DNA from: JBBDNC01 sp040877875
GTDB taxonomy: Bacteria > Bacteroidota > Rhodothermia > Balneolales > Balneolaceae
DNA: 21,169 bases
Assembly: GCA_040877875.1 (NCBI GenBank)
Contig: JBBDNC010000103.1
Coordinates: forward strand, 1-21,169
Direction: 5' to 3'
The notes beneath the pieces are model-generated. The model worked only from the letters and a program-made list of their open reading frames with translations. It was not told the DNA's origin and ran no database searches. The translations under genes and the position numbers were made by a program. Positions 6,751-13,888 of the stretch are shown piece after piece. The first letter of the stretch is position 1; the number at the start of each line of letters is the position of its first letter.

Positions 6751-7641
6751 TCAGGATTTCTTGAAGATTTTTCCGATTTCATCATCCGTCATTTCCGGCA
6801 TCCCCCCCTGCTTCTCAGCCAGCGTGGCAGTATAGAGGCTTGCCTTATGTAGAATTTGATCCGGAGCGAGTTCATAAAGCAACCCGAGGGTTAAAACGGC
6901 GGTATATCCATCTCCCAGACCCACCGCATCTCCTTTCGATGTGTCGGCTTTAAATACTTCCTGCCGAAGAGTCCCGGACCTGTCAATCCACTCGCTTCCC
7001 CGGCTGCCTTTCGTCAAACAAATCCCCCTTACTCCAAACCGGTTCAATAAAGTCCGGACCGGATCTTCAGTTTGTAAAACAGACTTTAGTTCCTCGCATT
7101 CTTCCCCGTTCATCTTGACAACATCTGCTTGTTCGAGGGACCGGCTGACTGTCTGCTCTGAATATTGTCGCTGTCTGAAGTTCAAATCCAATACCTTCAG
7201 GACATCACTGCCGGCTTCATCCAGCAAACGGTGAATCGTGGAGGCCGAGACGTCCGACCGCTGCGCAAGGGTACCAAATACAATGGCATCGGTCTCACTT
7301 GCAAGCTGACCGAGATCTTCATTCCACTCAATCATATCCCACGCAACGGGTTGAACGATGGTGTACTCAGGCTCATGATCTTCATTGAATTCCACATTTA
7401 CCTTACCCGTGGGATAGTGAGGGTCCCACTGGATATAACGCGTTTCAATTTGTTTCGACTCCAGGTAACCGGCTAATTCTTTGCCGTTCCCGTCCCTGCC
7501 AACCCGGCTTACGAGCCGGCCTTCCGCTCCCAGCAACGTAGCCTGATAGACAACATTCGCAGGAGCCCCGCCCGGCCTTTTATGGTCCGGAAAATGGTCC
7601 CACAATACCTCCCCGATTCCTGTAACAATTTTTTTTTGCAT
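6751..7641 (-). CDS. PfkB-family carbohydrate kinase, fructokinase-like
   Basis: The 296-residue protein belongs to the ribokinase/PfkB superfamily, which phosphorylates sugars with ATP. The N-terminal GGAPANV motif (24-30) lines the sugar site. The C-terminal signature is DAVGLGDGY (238-246), a variant of DTVGAGDAF, with Asp244 as the catalytic base. NGEE (178-181) matches the usual N-x-x-E magnesium-binding motif. Length and layout fit bacterial fructokinases (EC 2.7.1.4), but the substrate cannot be read from sequence alone. ATG 7641 is preceded by AAAAAAGG directly abutting the start, a poorly spaced RBS. The gene stands alone and is divergent from the partner-switching operon. Confidence 0.85.
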   Translation of the reverse strand: MQKKIVTGIGEVLWDHFPDHKRPGGAPANVVYQATLLGAEGRLVSRVGRDGNGKELAGYLESKQIETRYIQWDPHYPTGKVNVEFNEDHEPEYTIVQPVAWDMIEWNEDLGQLASETDAIVFGTLAQRSDVSASTIHRLLDEAGSDVLKVLDLNFRQRQYSEQTVSRSLEQADVVKMNGEECEELKSVLQTEDPVRTLLNRFGVRGICLTKGSRGSEWIDRSGTLRQEVFKADTSKGDAVGLGDGYTAVLTLGLLYELAPDQILHKASLYTATLAEKQGGMPEMTDDEIGKIFKKS

Positions 7642-7783
7642 CCTTTTTTAACTTGAATGAAACGAGACCAAAATAAATAAAATGTGAGATTTTACGACAT
7701 TTTGAATAAATATTTGTACATGACGAATGTTTTTTACTACTTTAAATTGCGCTCAAGTAGCGTCTCTCTTGATGAATAGTCAG

Positions 7784-7810
7784 GGCAACACACCTGAAAC
7801 GTGTGTTGCC
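7784..7810 (+). terminator. 10-bp perfect hairpin in the divergent intergenic region
   Basis: GGCAACACAC (7784-7793) pairs perfectly with GTGTGTTGCC (7801-7810) around a seven-base loop, followed by TTATTAATTTC. It is shaped like an intrinsic terminator but the T tract is broken. No gene upstream on this strand needs terminating, since the kinase gene reads away. It may therefore end a small RNA from about 7720, or act as a leader hairpin. The structure is certain; the function is a guess. Confidence 0.4.
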
Positions 7811-7862
7811 TTATTAATTTCTCTCTCCTGCCGAATCATTTTGCCAAATAAAACGTAATAGG

Positions 7863-7906
7863 TTCATCCCGGGTGAATGATTCATTTTTAAATGAATTAC
7901 TAATAT
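7863..7906 (+). promoter_or_regulatory. Operator-like palindromes and -10 box upstream of the partner-switching operon
   Basis: ATTCATTT/AAATGAAT at 7880-7897 is a perfect 8-bp inverted repeat with two bases between the arms. A second, imperfect palindrome (TTCATCC/GGGTGAA around one base, six of seven pairs) lies at 7863-7877. TAATAT at 7901-7906 could be a -10 box, which would put the repeat over the -35 region, a typical repressor or activator position. Transcription starting at about 7913 would exclude the TTG at 7911 as a start codon and favour ATG 7971. Confidence 0.35.
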
Positions 7907-7970
7907 TTTTTTGAGCAACGAAAGAGAATTCTATATTCAGCAAAATGTCCCTAATTCAACACAATTTGAG

Positions 7971-8327
7971 ATGAAAAACTTCAATATCAATCACCGGCGG
8001 GTGGAACATGTCGATGTTCTGGACCTGAAGGGAGAACTTGATGCCCACACCGCATCCAAACTGGAAGATTCGCTGAAGAACCTCATCGAAAAAAACAACC
8101 ATAACATCATTGTAAACTGCAGAGATCTGGATTATATCGCCAGCGCAGGCCTGGGGGTCTTCATGGCCTACATCGAGGACGTCCGCGGACTCGGAGGCGA
8201 TATCAAACTGACAAACATGAACGAACGGGTTTACAATGTTTTCGATTTGCTCGGCTTTCCCACTTTATACGATATCATCGAAGATGAAAATGAAGCATTA
8301 GAACGATTCTCCAATGCGGATAATTAA
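7971..8327 (+). CDS. STAS-domain anti-sigma factor antagonist (RsbV/SpoIIAA-like)
   Basis: The 118-residue protein is a single STAS domain: VDVLDLKGELDAHTA, then IIVNCRDLDYIASAGLGVF, then LTNMNERVYNVFDLLGF. In partner switching the unphosphorylated antagonist sequesters the anti-sigma kinase and frees its target. At the phosphorylation loop the sequence is A57-S58-A59-G-L, where SpoIIAA has D-S-S-G-L, so Ser58 is the only candidate acceptor and sits one position before the canonical one. Many STAS proteins share this SAGL form. The frame could begin at TTG 7911, but ATG 7971 gives the family's usual length. It is the first gene of a tight three-gene operon, 12 bp before the kinase gene. Confidence 0.88.
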   Translation: MKNFNINHRRVEHVDVLDLKGELDAHTASKLEDSLKNLIEKNNHNIIVNCRDLDYIASAGLGVFMAYIEDVRGLGGDIKLTNMNERVYNVFDLLGFPTLYDIIEDENEALERFSNADN

Positions 8328-8339
8328 TCCTCCATTTAC

Positions 8340-8762
8340 GTGACCCGCAACAATACATATTCTCTCAAGGTTAACGCTTCAACCCGCCACCTGGCTAAAG
8401 TAAGAGGGTTTGTCGAAAAATATGCCGGTAAATTCGGGTTTGACGAGAAAACCATCTCTGATATCCGCTTGGCTGTGGACGAAGCGTGTACCAATATTAT
8501 CAAACATGCCTACCAGTTTGACGAAAGCAGAGATGTGGAAATCAAACTCGGCTTCAAGAACGACCGTATCTGGATTTCACTGACGGATCAGGGGCAGACG
8601 TTTAACCCTGAATCATATAGCAAGCCGGATATCCGAAAACAGATGAAAACTAAAAAAAGAGGGGGAGTCGGAGTCTACCTGATCCGCCAACTGATGGATG
8701 ATGTCGAATACCTGAAGAGAAACGATACCAATGAAATTCGCATGTATAAAAAACGATCTTGA
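8340..8762 (+). CDS. Anti-sigma serine kinase (RsbW/SpoIIAB-like)
   Basis: The 140-residue GHKL ATPase has the N-box DEACTNIIKHAY (47-58, Glu48 and Asn52), the G1 box TDQG (82-85, Asp83) and a glycine-rich G2 segment RGGVGVYLIRQL (107-118). This is a complete ATP site of the HATPase_c_2 class. Such kinases bind a sigma factor or another regulatory target and phosphorylate the STAS antagonist. The start is GTG at 8340, 12 bp after the antagonist stop, without a Shine-Dalgarno, so translation may be coupled. The phosphatase gene follows after only 3 bp. No sigma factor is encoded in the window, so the target is unknown. Confidence 0.9.
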   Translation: MTRNNTYSLKVNASTRHLAKVRGFVEKYAGKFGFDEKTISDIRLAVDEACTNIIKHAYQFDESRDVEIKLGFKNDRIWISLTDQGQTFNPESYSKPDIRKQMKTKKRGGVGVYLIRQLMDDVEYLKRNDTNEIRMYKKRS

Positions 8763-8765
8763 ACT

Positions 8766-10493
8766 TTGGCATCCTCATCCAAAACAGATGAACTGCAATC
8801 CCGTTTCGAGCTGAAAACCCTGCTTGAAACCAGCAGAATGCTCATCGAATCCCGTGAGACGGATTTCGTCCTGAATAACCTTCTGCTGATTACCATGGGG
8901 AAACTCCTGATCCCAAGGGGATGTATCCTGATTTTTGAACCGGAATCCGGCCGTTACACGGTATCCCGGATCAAGGGCAAGGCAAATGTTAGAGAAGAAG
9001 ATACCCTTGAACTGCCTTGGCAGCGAACCGGCAACGGACAAAACATTATTGACCCTGCAAAAGAAGATACAAAAGCGCCCGAGCTGTTTCAAAACCAGGA
9101 GGGCGGCTTGTATTTCAACCTTCAAACCAGCACCCATCATCTCGGTTATCTCTACCTGGGAAACAAAGGCAACGGGAACCCGCTGAGCCGCCATGAAGTG
9201 GAATTCGTTGAGAGTCTTTCGATTATATCTTCCGTCGCCATCGCCAACTCACAGATGTTTACCGAACTGCGGGGAATCAACCGGAAACTCGACCGCAGGG
9301 TGTATGAGCTGAATACCCTTTTTGGCCTGTCGAAGGATTTCAGCGTGATGGTGGACCGGGAAAAAATCGCCAGTACCTTTAAGTTCGCTCTGCTCGGACA
9401 ACTCCTGATTCGCAAATTTTTTCTGATCTGTGAATTCGATGAAAACCTGGAACTGATGGGAGCAAACGGACTGAAAAGAAATCCGAAAAAAGAGGAGCAA
9501 CAGAAAATTTTTCAGCTTGCAGACGGAGTCATTTACGAATCCCCGGAGTACTTTTCGGAAATTTCTTTTTTAAGGGAAAATGAAATTACCGCCCTGATCA
9601 GCCTCGAACTCCAGGGAGAGAAAACGGCCGTGGTAGGGGTCGGTGAACGCGCCAACCGGGAACCGTACACGGAATCCGATTTCAATTTTTTGCAATCCCT
9701 TGGAAACCTGGCACTTCTCTCGATACAGAAAACCTTTTTCTTCGAGGAACGAATCGAAAAAGAACGCCTGGAAGAGGAGCTGAATATTGCCAAAACCATC
9801 CAGCAGCGTCTTCTGCCGGATCCGATTCCTGAAATTCCCACACTCGATCTCGCAGCCAGAAATGTATCGTCGCGGCAAGTAGGGGGCGATTATTTTGATG
9901 TTGTTCAAACCCCAGACTCCAACTTTATCCTGGCAATCGGGGATGTGACCGGCAAGGGAGTCCCCGCCGCCCTGTTAATGGCCAACCTGCAGTCGATGTT
10001 ACATATTCTTCTTCCGGTCGATATCAGCCTGTCGGAAGCCACCGGTCGCATTAACAACCTGATCTTTGAAAACACGCCGAGTGACAAATTCATTACGTTT
10101 TTCTGGGGGAAGTATTTCCAGAAGGAGAAGAGGCTGCGTTACGTCAATGCCGGCCACAACCCGCCCCTGGTACTCCGCCATGATTCCAAACAGCTGGAGG
10201 AACTGAATGAAGGGGGGTTGATTCTGGGAGCGATGTCATCCATGAGCCCCTACGAAGAAACTGATGTTTATCTTAACAGTGGAGATCTCGTAATATGTTT
10301 TACCGACGGAGTGACAGAAACATTCAATGAAAAAAACCAGGAGTATGGGGATGAACGGCTGCACAAAACCATTATAAAACACCGGAATCTGTCGGCCGAA
10401 GCCCTTCAACAAAAAATTATTGACGATATCCTCGATTTCTCAAATGAAAACCTGTCGGACGATATGACCCTGATTGTATTTAAGGTAGATTAA
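8766..10493 (+). CDS. PP2C-type serine phosphatase with two GAF-like domains (RsbU-like)
   Basis: The 575-residue protein has two GAF-like sensor regions (about 15-170 and 185-330). A helical linker contains LEEELNIAKTIQQRLLP (345-361), the switch helix typical of RsbU/SpoIIE phosphatases. The PP2C domain (about 370-575) keeps GGDYFD (Asp375), GDVTGKG (Asp393), NAGHNPP, FTDGVTE (Asp514) and SDDMT (Asp565/566) as metal ligands. It should dephosphorylate the STAS antagonist encoded two genes upstream, in response to a cytosolic ligand or signal sensed by the GAF domains. No membrane segment is seen. The start is TTG at 8766, 3 bp after the kinase stop. The last 14 bp overlap the convergent mltF-like gene. 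Confidence 0.92.
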   Translation: MASSSKTDELQSRFELKTLLETSRMLIESRETDFVLNNLLLITMGKLLIPRGCILIFEPESGRYTVSRIKGKANVREEDTLELPWQRTGNGQNIIDPAKEDTKAPELFQNQEGGLYFNLQTSTHHLGYLYLGNKGNGNPLSRHEVEFVESLSIISSVAIANSQMFTELRGINRKLDRRVYELNTLFGLSKDFSVMVDREKIASTFKFALLGQLLIRKFFLICEFDENLELMGANGLKRNPKKEEQQKIFQLADGVIYESPEYFSEISFLRENEITALISLELQGEKTAVVGVGERANREPYTESDFNFLQSLGNLALLSIQKTFFFEERIEKERLEEELNIAKTIQQRLLPDPIPEIPTLDLAARNVSSRQVGGDYFDVVQTPDSNFILAIGDVTGKGVPAALLMANLQSMLHILLPVDISLSEATGRINNLIFENTPSDKFITFFWGKYFQKEKRLRYVNAGHNPPLVLRHDSKQLEELNEGGLILGAMSSMSPYEETDVYLNSGDLVICFTDGVTETFNEKNQEYGDERLHKTIIKHRNLSAEALQQKIIDDILDFSNENLSDDMTLIVFKVD

Positions 10494-12012
10494 ATGTGCC
10501 TACGCCGAAAATACCTGTGCCGGCAGACGCCCGCTGCTCGGCCAGTGTCACAACCCTCTGATACATCTGATGCCGGTTCATCACTTCTTTTACGTATTGG
10601 ACGGTTTCAATCCCCCGTGCAAACCCGTGCCGGGCATCCTGGTAAAACCGGCGCTGCATAAGTTTCAACAGGGCATCCTCAACATTTTCCCATTTGTTGG
10701 GATCTTTCTCCAAATCGATCGCAATTCTCCGGGCGTCGGCCATGTGCCCGACACCTACATTGTACGTAGCCAGAGCAAATGCCCATTGATCCAGTGTGTC
10801 CAGATAGGCATAATGATCCAGGTGTTCCTTGATGATCTTGGCTCCTTCCCGAATATTGACTTCCGGATTATACAGGTTTTGATACTCTACGTTAGAAAAA
10901 CGAGGCAAGATCTGCATCAACCCGACTGCACCCGCCCAGCTCTTTGCACTGGGATTGAATTTGGACTCTTGCGCAATCATCGCCGTAAGCATCAGCCAGT
11001 CAAGATTCAGAGAATCGGCTACCTGCCGGATTAGATCATCATATGACGAAATCAAACCGACATTCGAACTTTGTAGTTCGGGATTGTAATACTCGGCAAT
11101 CTGCGGACCCTCTTCGAAATAACGCCGGCGCAGGATATTTAAAAAAGTAGACCGTTTCGGCTCCAGCCTCTCGTCCGTAAAACGGAAGTGTTTATAAAGA
11201 AAACGGTTCATATGAGTTTCAAGATCCGGAGCATTTTTCCGGATGGCCCATGCGATCGTATCATTTTGGGCAATCTCCGGCCCACTCGTCAAACTCTGCA
11301 TATACTGACTGGTGGCGTAGAACATATTATTATCAGACACAGTAGCCTCAATATTACCGTTCGCCACCTGCAAAAGCAGGGATTCCGTATCCATTTCATC
11401 CGCTACAACGCTGATATTGAGATCGTAGCCCTGCTCCTTTAACTCCTCGAGCCGTACATAATAGGAGCTGTTTCGGCGGACGGTAATGGGGATGTCCCAA
11501 GCTGCAATCTGCTCAAGGGTCTTCGGCTTTCTGCCTAAATCGTCTGAAAAGACAACGAGCTGGTCCACCAAGTTATAGGGACGGGTGAAATTCACCACCT
11601 GCCGGCGTTCAGGCGTAATCGTATAGTTAGCTGCAATCACATCCCCTTCTCCTGAATTTAACAGGTTATAGGGGTTTTCATTTTCTCCGATAATAACCAC
11701 CTCAAAAGCAAGATCGTGTTCTCTCGCAAAAGCCTTTAACAGTTCATATTCGAATCCGACTTCAATTCCCTGATGCAGAAAATAGGTGTTCGAACTGTAT
11801 TGTGTGATCATCTTCAGAACACCGCTCTCTTTAATCTCCGCGTAGTCCCGTTGAACAGGATCGGTAACGGTTACAGACAACCCGTTTTCGGGCGGCTCAG
11901 AACCGCCATCCTGATTCCCTCCCTGGCAACCATATAGAGTAACAGCTATCAAGAATGCCGCCGTTGCCGTTGAAGTTGCATTTCGTCCGGATCTTCCTCT
12001 CACTGATTTCAT
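10480..12012 (-). CDS. mltF: Membrane-bound lytic murein transglycosylase F-like lipoprotein (MltF)
   Basis: The 510-residue protein has a lipoprotein signal ending at LYGC (Cys29). A periplasmic solute-binding domain of the SBP_bac_3 type follows (about 60-310, including GDVIAANYTITPERRQVVNFTRPY). The C-terminal SLT goose-type lysozyme domain (about 325-470) has catalytic Glu349 in AMIAQESKFNP and the GAVGLMQILP and ATYNVGVG motifs of family 1 lytic transglycosylases. MltF cleaves glycan strands to anhydromuropeptides and its binding domain regulates activity by sensing muropeptides. ATG 12012 follows a weak GTGAG. The stop lies inside the 3' end of the convergent RsbU-like gene, and I see no intrinsic terminator there. 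Length and architecture match E. coli MltF closely. Confidence 0.9.
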   Translation of the reverse strand: MKSVRGRSGRNATSTATAAFLIAVTLYGCQGGNQDGGSEPPENGLSVTVTDPVQRDYAEIKESGVLKMITQYSSNTYFLHQGIEVGFEYELLKAFAREHDLAFEVVIIGENENPYNLLNSGEGDVIAANYTITPERRQVVNFTRPYNLVDQLVVFSDDLGRKPKTLEQIAAWDIPITVRRNSSYYVRLEELKEQGYDLNISVVADEMDTESLLLQVANGNIEATVSDNNMFYATSQYMQSLTSGPEIAQNDTIAWAIRKNAPDLETHMNRFLYKHFRFTDERLEPKRSTFLNILRRRYFEEGPQIAEYYNPELQSSNVGLISSYDDLIRQVADSLNLDWLMLTAMIAQESKFNPSAKSWAGAVGLMQILPRFSNVEYQNLYNPEVNIREGAKIIKEHLDHYAYLDTLDQWAFALATYNVGVGHMADARRIAIDLEKDPNKWENVEDALLKLMQRRFYQDARHGFARGIETVQYVKEVMNRHQMYQRVVTLAEQRASAGTGIFGVGTFNLP

Positions 12013-12453
12013 ATCTCACTACCGTTAAGAATTAACAGGAAATAGAAATATTCAGATCTTAAAACTTCGATAAATTTACGGATTTATGAATGTTTCAGGG
12101 GAGTTCCCCCCACCACCTGACCCCAGGTGATTTCTTAACTGCAGAGCCCCCGCATTCATCTCTTCTCTTCTACTGTCCATCTTTGACTTGCTAACAAAAG
12201 GGTTATAACTGTTTCGTAAAGTTTTTCGAATGATCCATCTCCGGGGGATACCCGGTTCTAAAAACGATACTGAAATTTGACTTTTGAAAATCAATGACTA
12301 CCAACGCTCAAATCCTTTCATTTATTATTTATACAAGTTATTGGTTTCATTACAGATGCCAAAGGTTTTATAGATAATTCTAATAGGTGTAAAACAAACC
12401 TTTAAGTATTTGTTTATCATAAAGTTGGATGGTAATTATTAACACTATACCAA
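12013..12453. other. 441-bp intergenic stretch upstream of the mltF-like gene
   Basis: No gene is supported. Small structures are visible: a CACCTG/CAGGTG hairpin at 12114-12129, CCGGG/CCCGG at 12241-12255, and an AT-only AAACAAA/TTTGTTT pair at 12392-12415 that could weakly terminate the upstream EamA transcript. The region presumably contains the mltF-like promoter. A 72-codon minus-strand frame at 12076-12294 has no family resemblance or RBS and is probably chance, although its last 30 codons look somewhat protein-like. Confidence 0.45.
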
Positions 12454-13392
12454 TCATAAATCCGCAGAAGAAACCGGGGTTGCAGGCTTTTTCCTGGTCC
12501 AGCTCAAGATAACCCCGGCCATAATAATAGCCATTGCAATCATGGCCAGAAGGGTGGGTAGCTCATCAAACAGATAATAGGCGGCAATTGCCGCGATTAC
12601 CACTTCCGAGAGAACAAACGTGGCAAGGAGCGTGGGTGAGATGAATTTAACGGCATAGTTCAGAGACCCGTGACCGATAATCGTAGGGCCCACAGCCAGT
12701 GCAAGCCCAATCAGTACCGCCGTCAGTGATAAATAGGGCCATCCTCCGACCCAGACAAAGGTCAGAACGAGACAGATGATAGCGGCATGCAGGTATACGT
12801 GAAATACGTAATCGATCCATTCGGCATTCTTACGAATCTTGCCGCCGATCAAAAAATAGAAAACGAAGATCACCGCAGCCATGAAGGCAAAGGTGTTGCC
12901 GAGGGTAGAATTTTCGAAGGCGTTAACCTGGGTTTGATCGGCATATCCCAATAACACCGAGCCGAGGCAAGCCAGCAACACACCTATCCAGATGACAGAT
13001 CTGAAGCGCTTTTTGAATAAAATACTTTCGGCAACAATCATCATCGCAGGATGCATAGTCACCAAAATCGTGGCGGAAGCTACACTTGTATAGTGCAGGG
13101 AGGCGATGAACAAGGTGAGGTGAAGACCCAGAAAGAACCCTGACAACATCATCAACCTGACATTCACTCCCCCGGCTTTGAGCTCCCGCAGCGTTTTTCG
13201 TTTGGGATACCAGAATGGCAGAAGAATCAACACGGCAAAAACCGTTCTGAGTGCCGCCAGGGTCATAGGCTGTACATCCGTTGCAAACCGCACCAGGATC
13301 GGCGAGAAGCCAAAACAGACCAGTCCCATCAGCAACAAGGAATAGACCTTTACACGTGAATAACCGGGAGATTGTGAGTCGGTTCGGGACAA
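12454..13392 (-). CDS. EamA/DMT-family transporter
   Basis: The 312-residue integral membrane protein has ten predicted hydrophobic segments in two five-helix EamA halves, the first starting LLLMGLVCFGFSPILVRF and each half ending in a polar or charged tail. The DMT superfamily includes exporters of amino acids, nucleobases and other metabolites; the substrate cannot be inferred here. Typical landmarks are seen: PMTLAALRTVFAVL in TM2, SVASATILVTMHP in TM4, and PTIIGHGSLNYAVKFISPTLLATFVLSEVV in the second half. The start is probably TTG at 13392, with no earlier in-frame start, 16 bp after the DUF4293 gene, so the two are likely cotranscribed. Confidence 0.85.
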   Translation of the reverse strand: MSRTDSQSPGYSRVKVYSLLLMGLVCFGFSPILVRFATDVQPMTLAALRTVFAVLILLPFWYPKRKTLRELKAGGVNVRLMMLSGFFLGLHLTLFIASLHYTSVASATILVTMHPAMMIVAESILFKKRFRSVIWIGVLLACLGSVLLGYADQTQVNAFENSTLGNTFAFMAAVIFVFYFLIGGKIRKNAEWIDYVFHVYLHAAIICLVLTFVWVGGWPYLSLTAVLIGLALAVGPTIIGHGSLNYAVKFISPTLLATFVLSEVVIAAIAAYYLFDELPTLLAMIAMAIIMAGVILSWTRKKPATPVSSADL

Positions 13393-13408
13393 AATTACCT
13401 AATAAGGT

Positions 13409-13816
13409 TTACCGGATTCGATCCATCGATTGTACCAGTTCCTCATCCTTCTTGACGAATCGACCGGCCTGCCAGTAACAGATAAGGGCTAATAACAGCA
13501 GAAATACACTCAATGCCTCGGCCATCAGAAATGAACCGATCCCCCCCAGGGTAAACAAAATGGCTGCAGCAACCGCTAAAGCAGCAATTTCTATCGTGAT
13601 CCCTATTTTTATGTATTTCAATTGCCTGATCCTGTCTTTATAGAGAAAGATACTCAAGAAGGCCAGAATCATGGAAAGAGCCAGGAGAATGGCAAACCCA
13701 TTCCCGATCCAGGCAGCCGGATCATTCACAGCATGACTGTAGATCGGTGTAAAATAAACGGATAAATTTAAAACCCCTGCCCCCAGTAAAAATAGTGTTT
13801 GTAATCGCTGAATCAC
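13409..13816 (-). CDS. DUF4293-family membrane protein
   Basis: The 135-residue protein begins MIQRLQTLFLLGAGVLNL, the typical opening of DUF4293 proteins of Bacteroidota and relatives, and has four hydrophobic segments with a charged C-terminal tail. The family's function is unknown. The start is GTG at 13816, chosen because MIQR is the conserved N-terminus. It lies 72 bp downstream of the RND permease stop on the same strand and 16 bp before the EamA gene, so it may be read through from the efflux operon or from its own promoter. This family supports an FCB-group host. Confidence 0.8.
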   Translation of the reverse strand: MIQRLQTLFLLGAGVLNLSVYFTPIYSHAVNDPAAWIGNGFAILLALSMILAFLSIFLYKDRIRQLKYIKIGITIEIAALAVAAAILFTLGGIGSFLMAEALSVFLLLLALICYWQAGRFVKKDEELVQSMDRIR

Positions 13817-13888
13817 CGTCTGATGATTTAAGTTAGTAATGGATTCGCGATGAAAATAAGGAATTTTAAATTAGATTACAGAACCGGG

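Noticed and set aside
7911..7970. TTG at 7911 as start of the STAS antagonist
   Set aside because: It adds 20 polar residues not expected for this family and falls at the likely transcription start; ATG 7971 gives the normal length.
12076..12294. 72-codon minus-strand open frame upstream of the mltF-like gene
   Set aside because: No RBS, no recognised family, and it overlaps hairpin-rich intergenic sequence. The end looks faintly protein-like but not enough to call.
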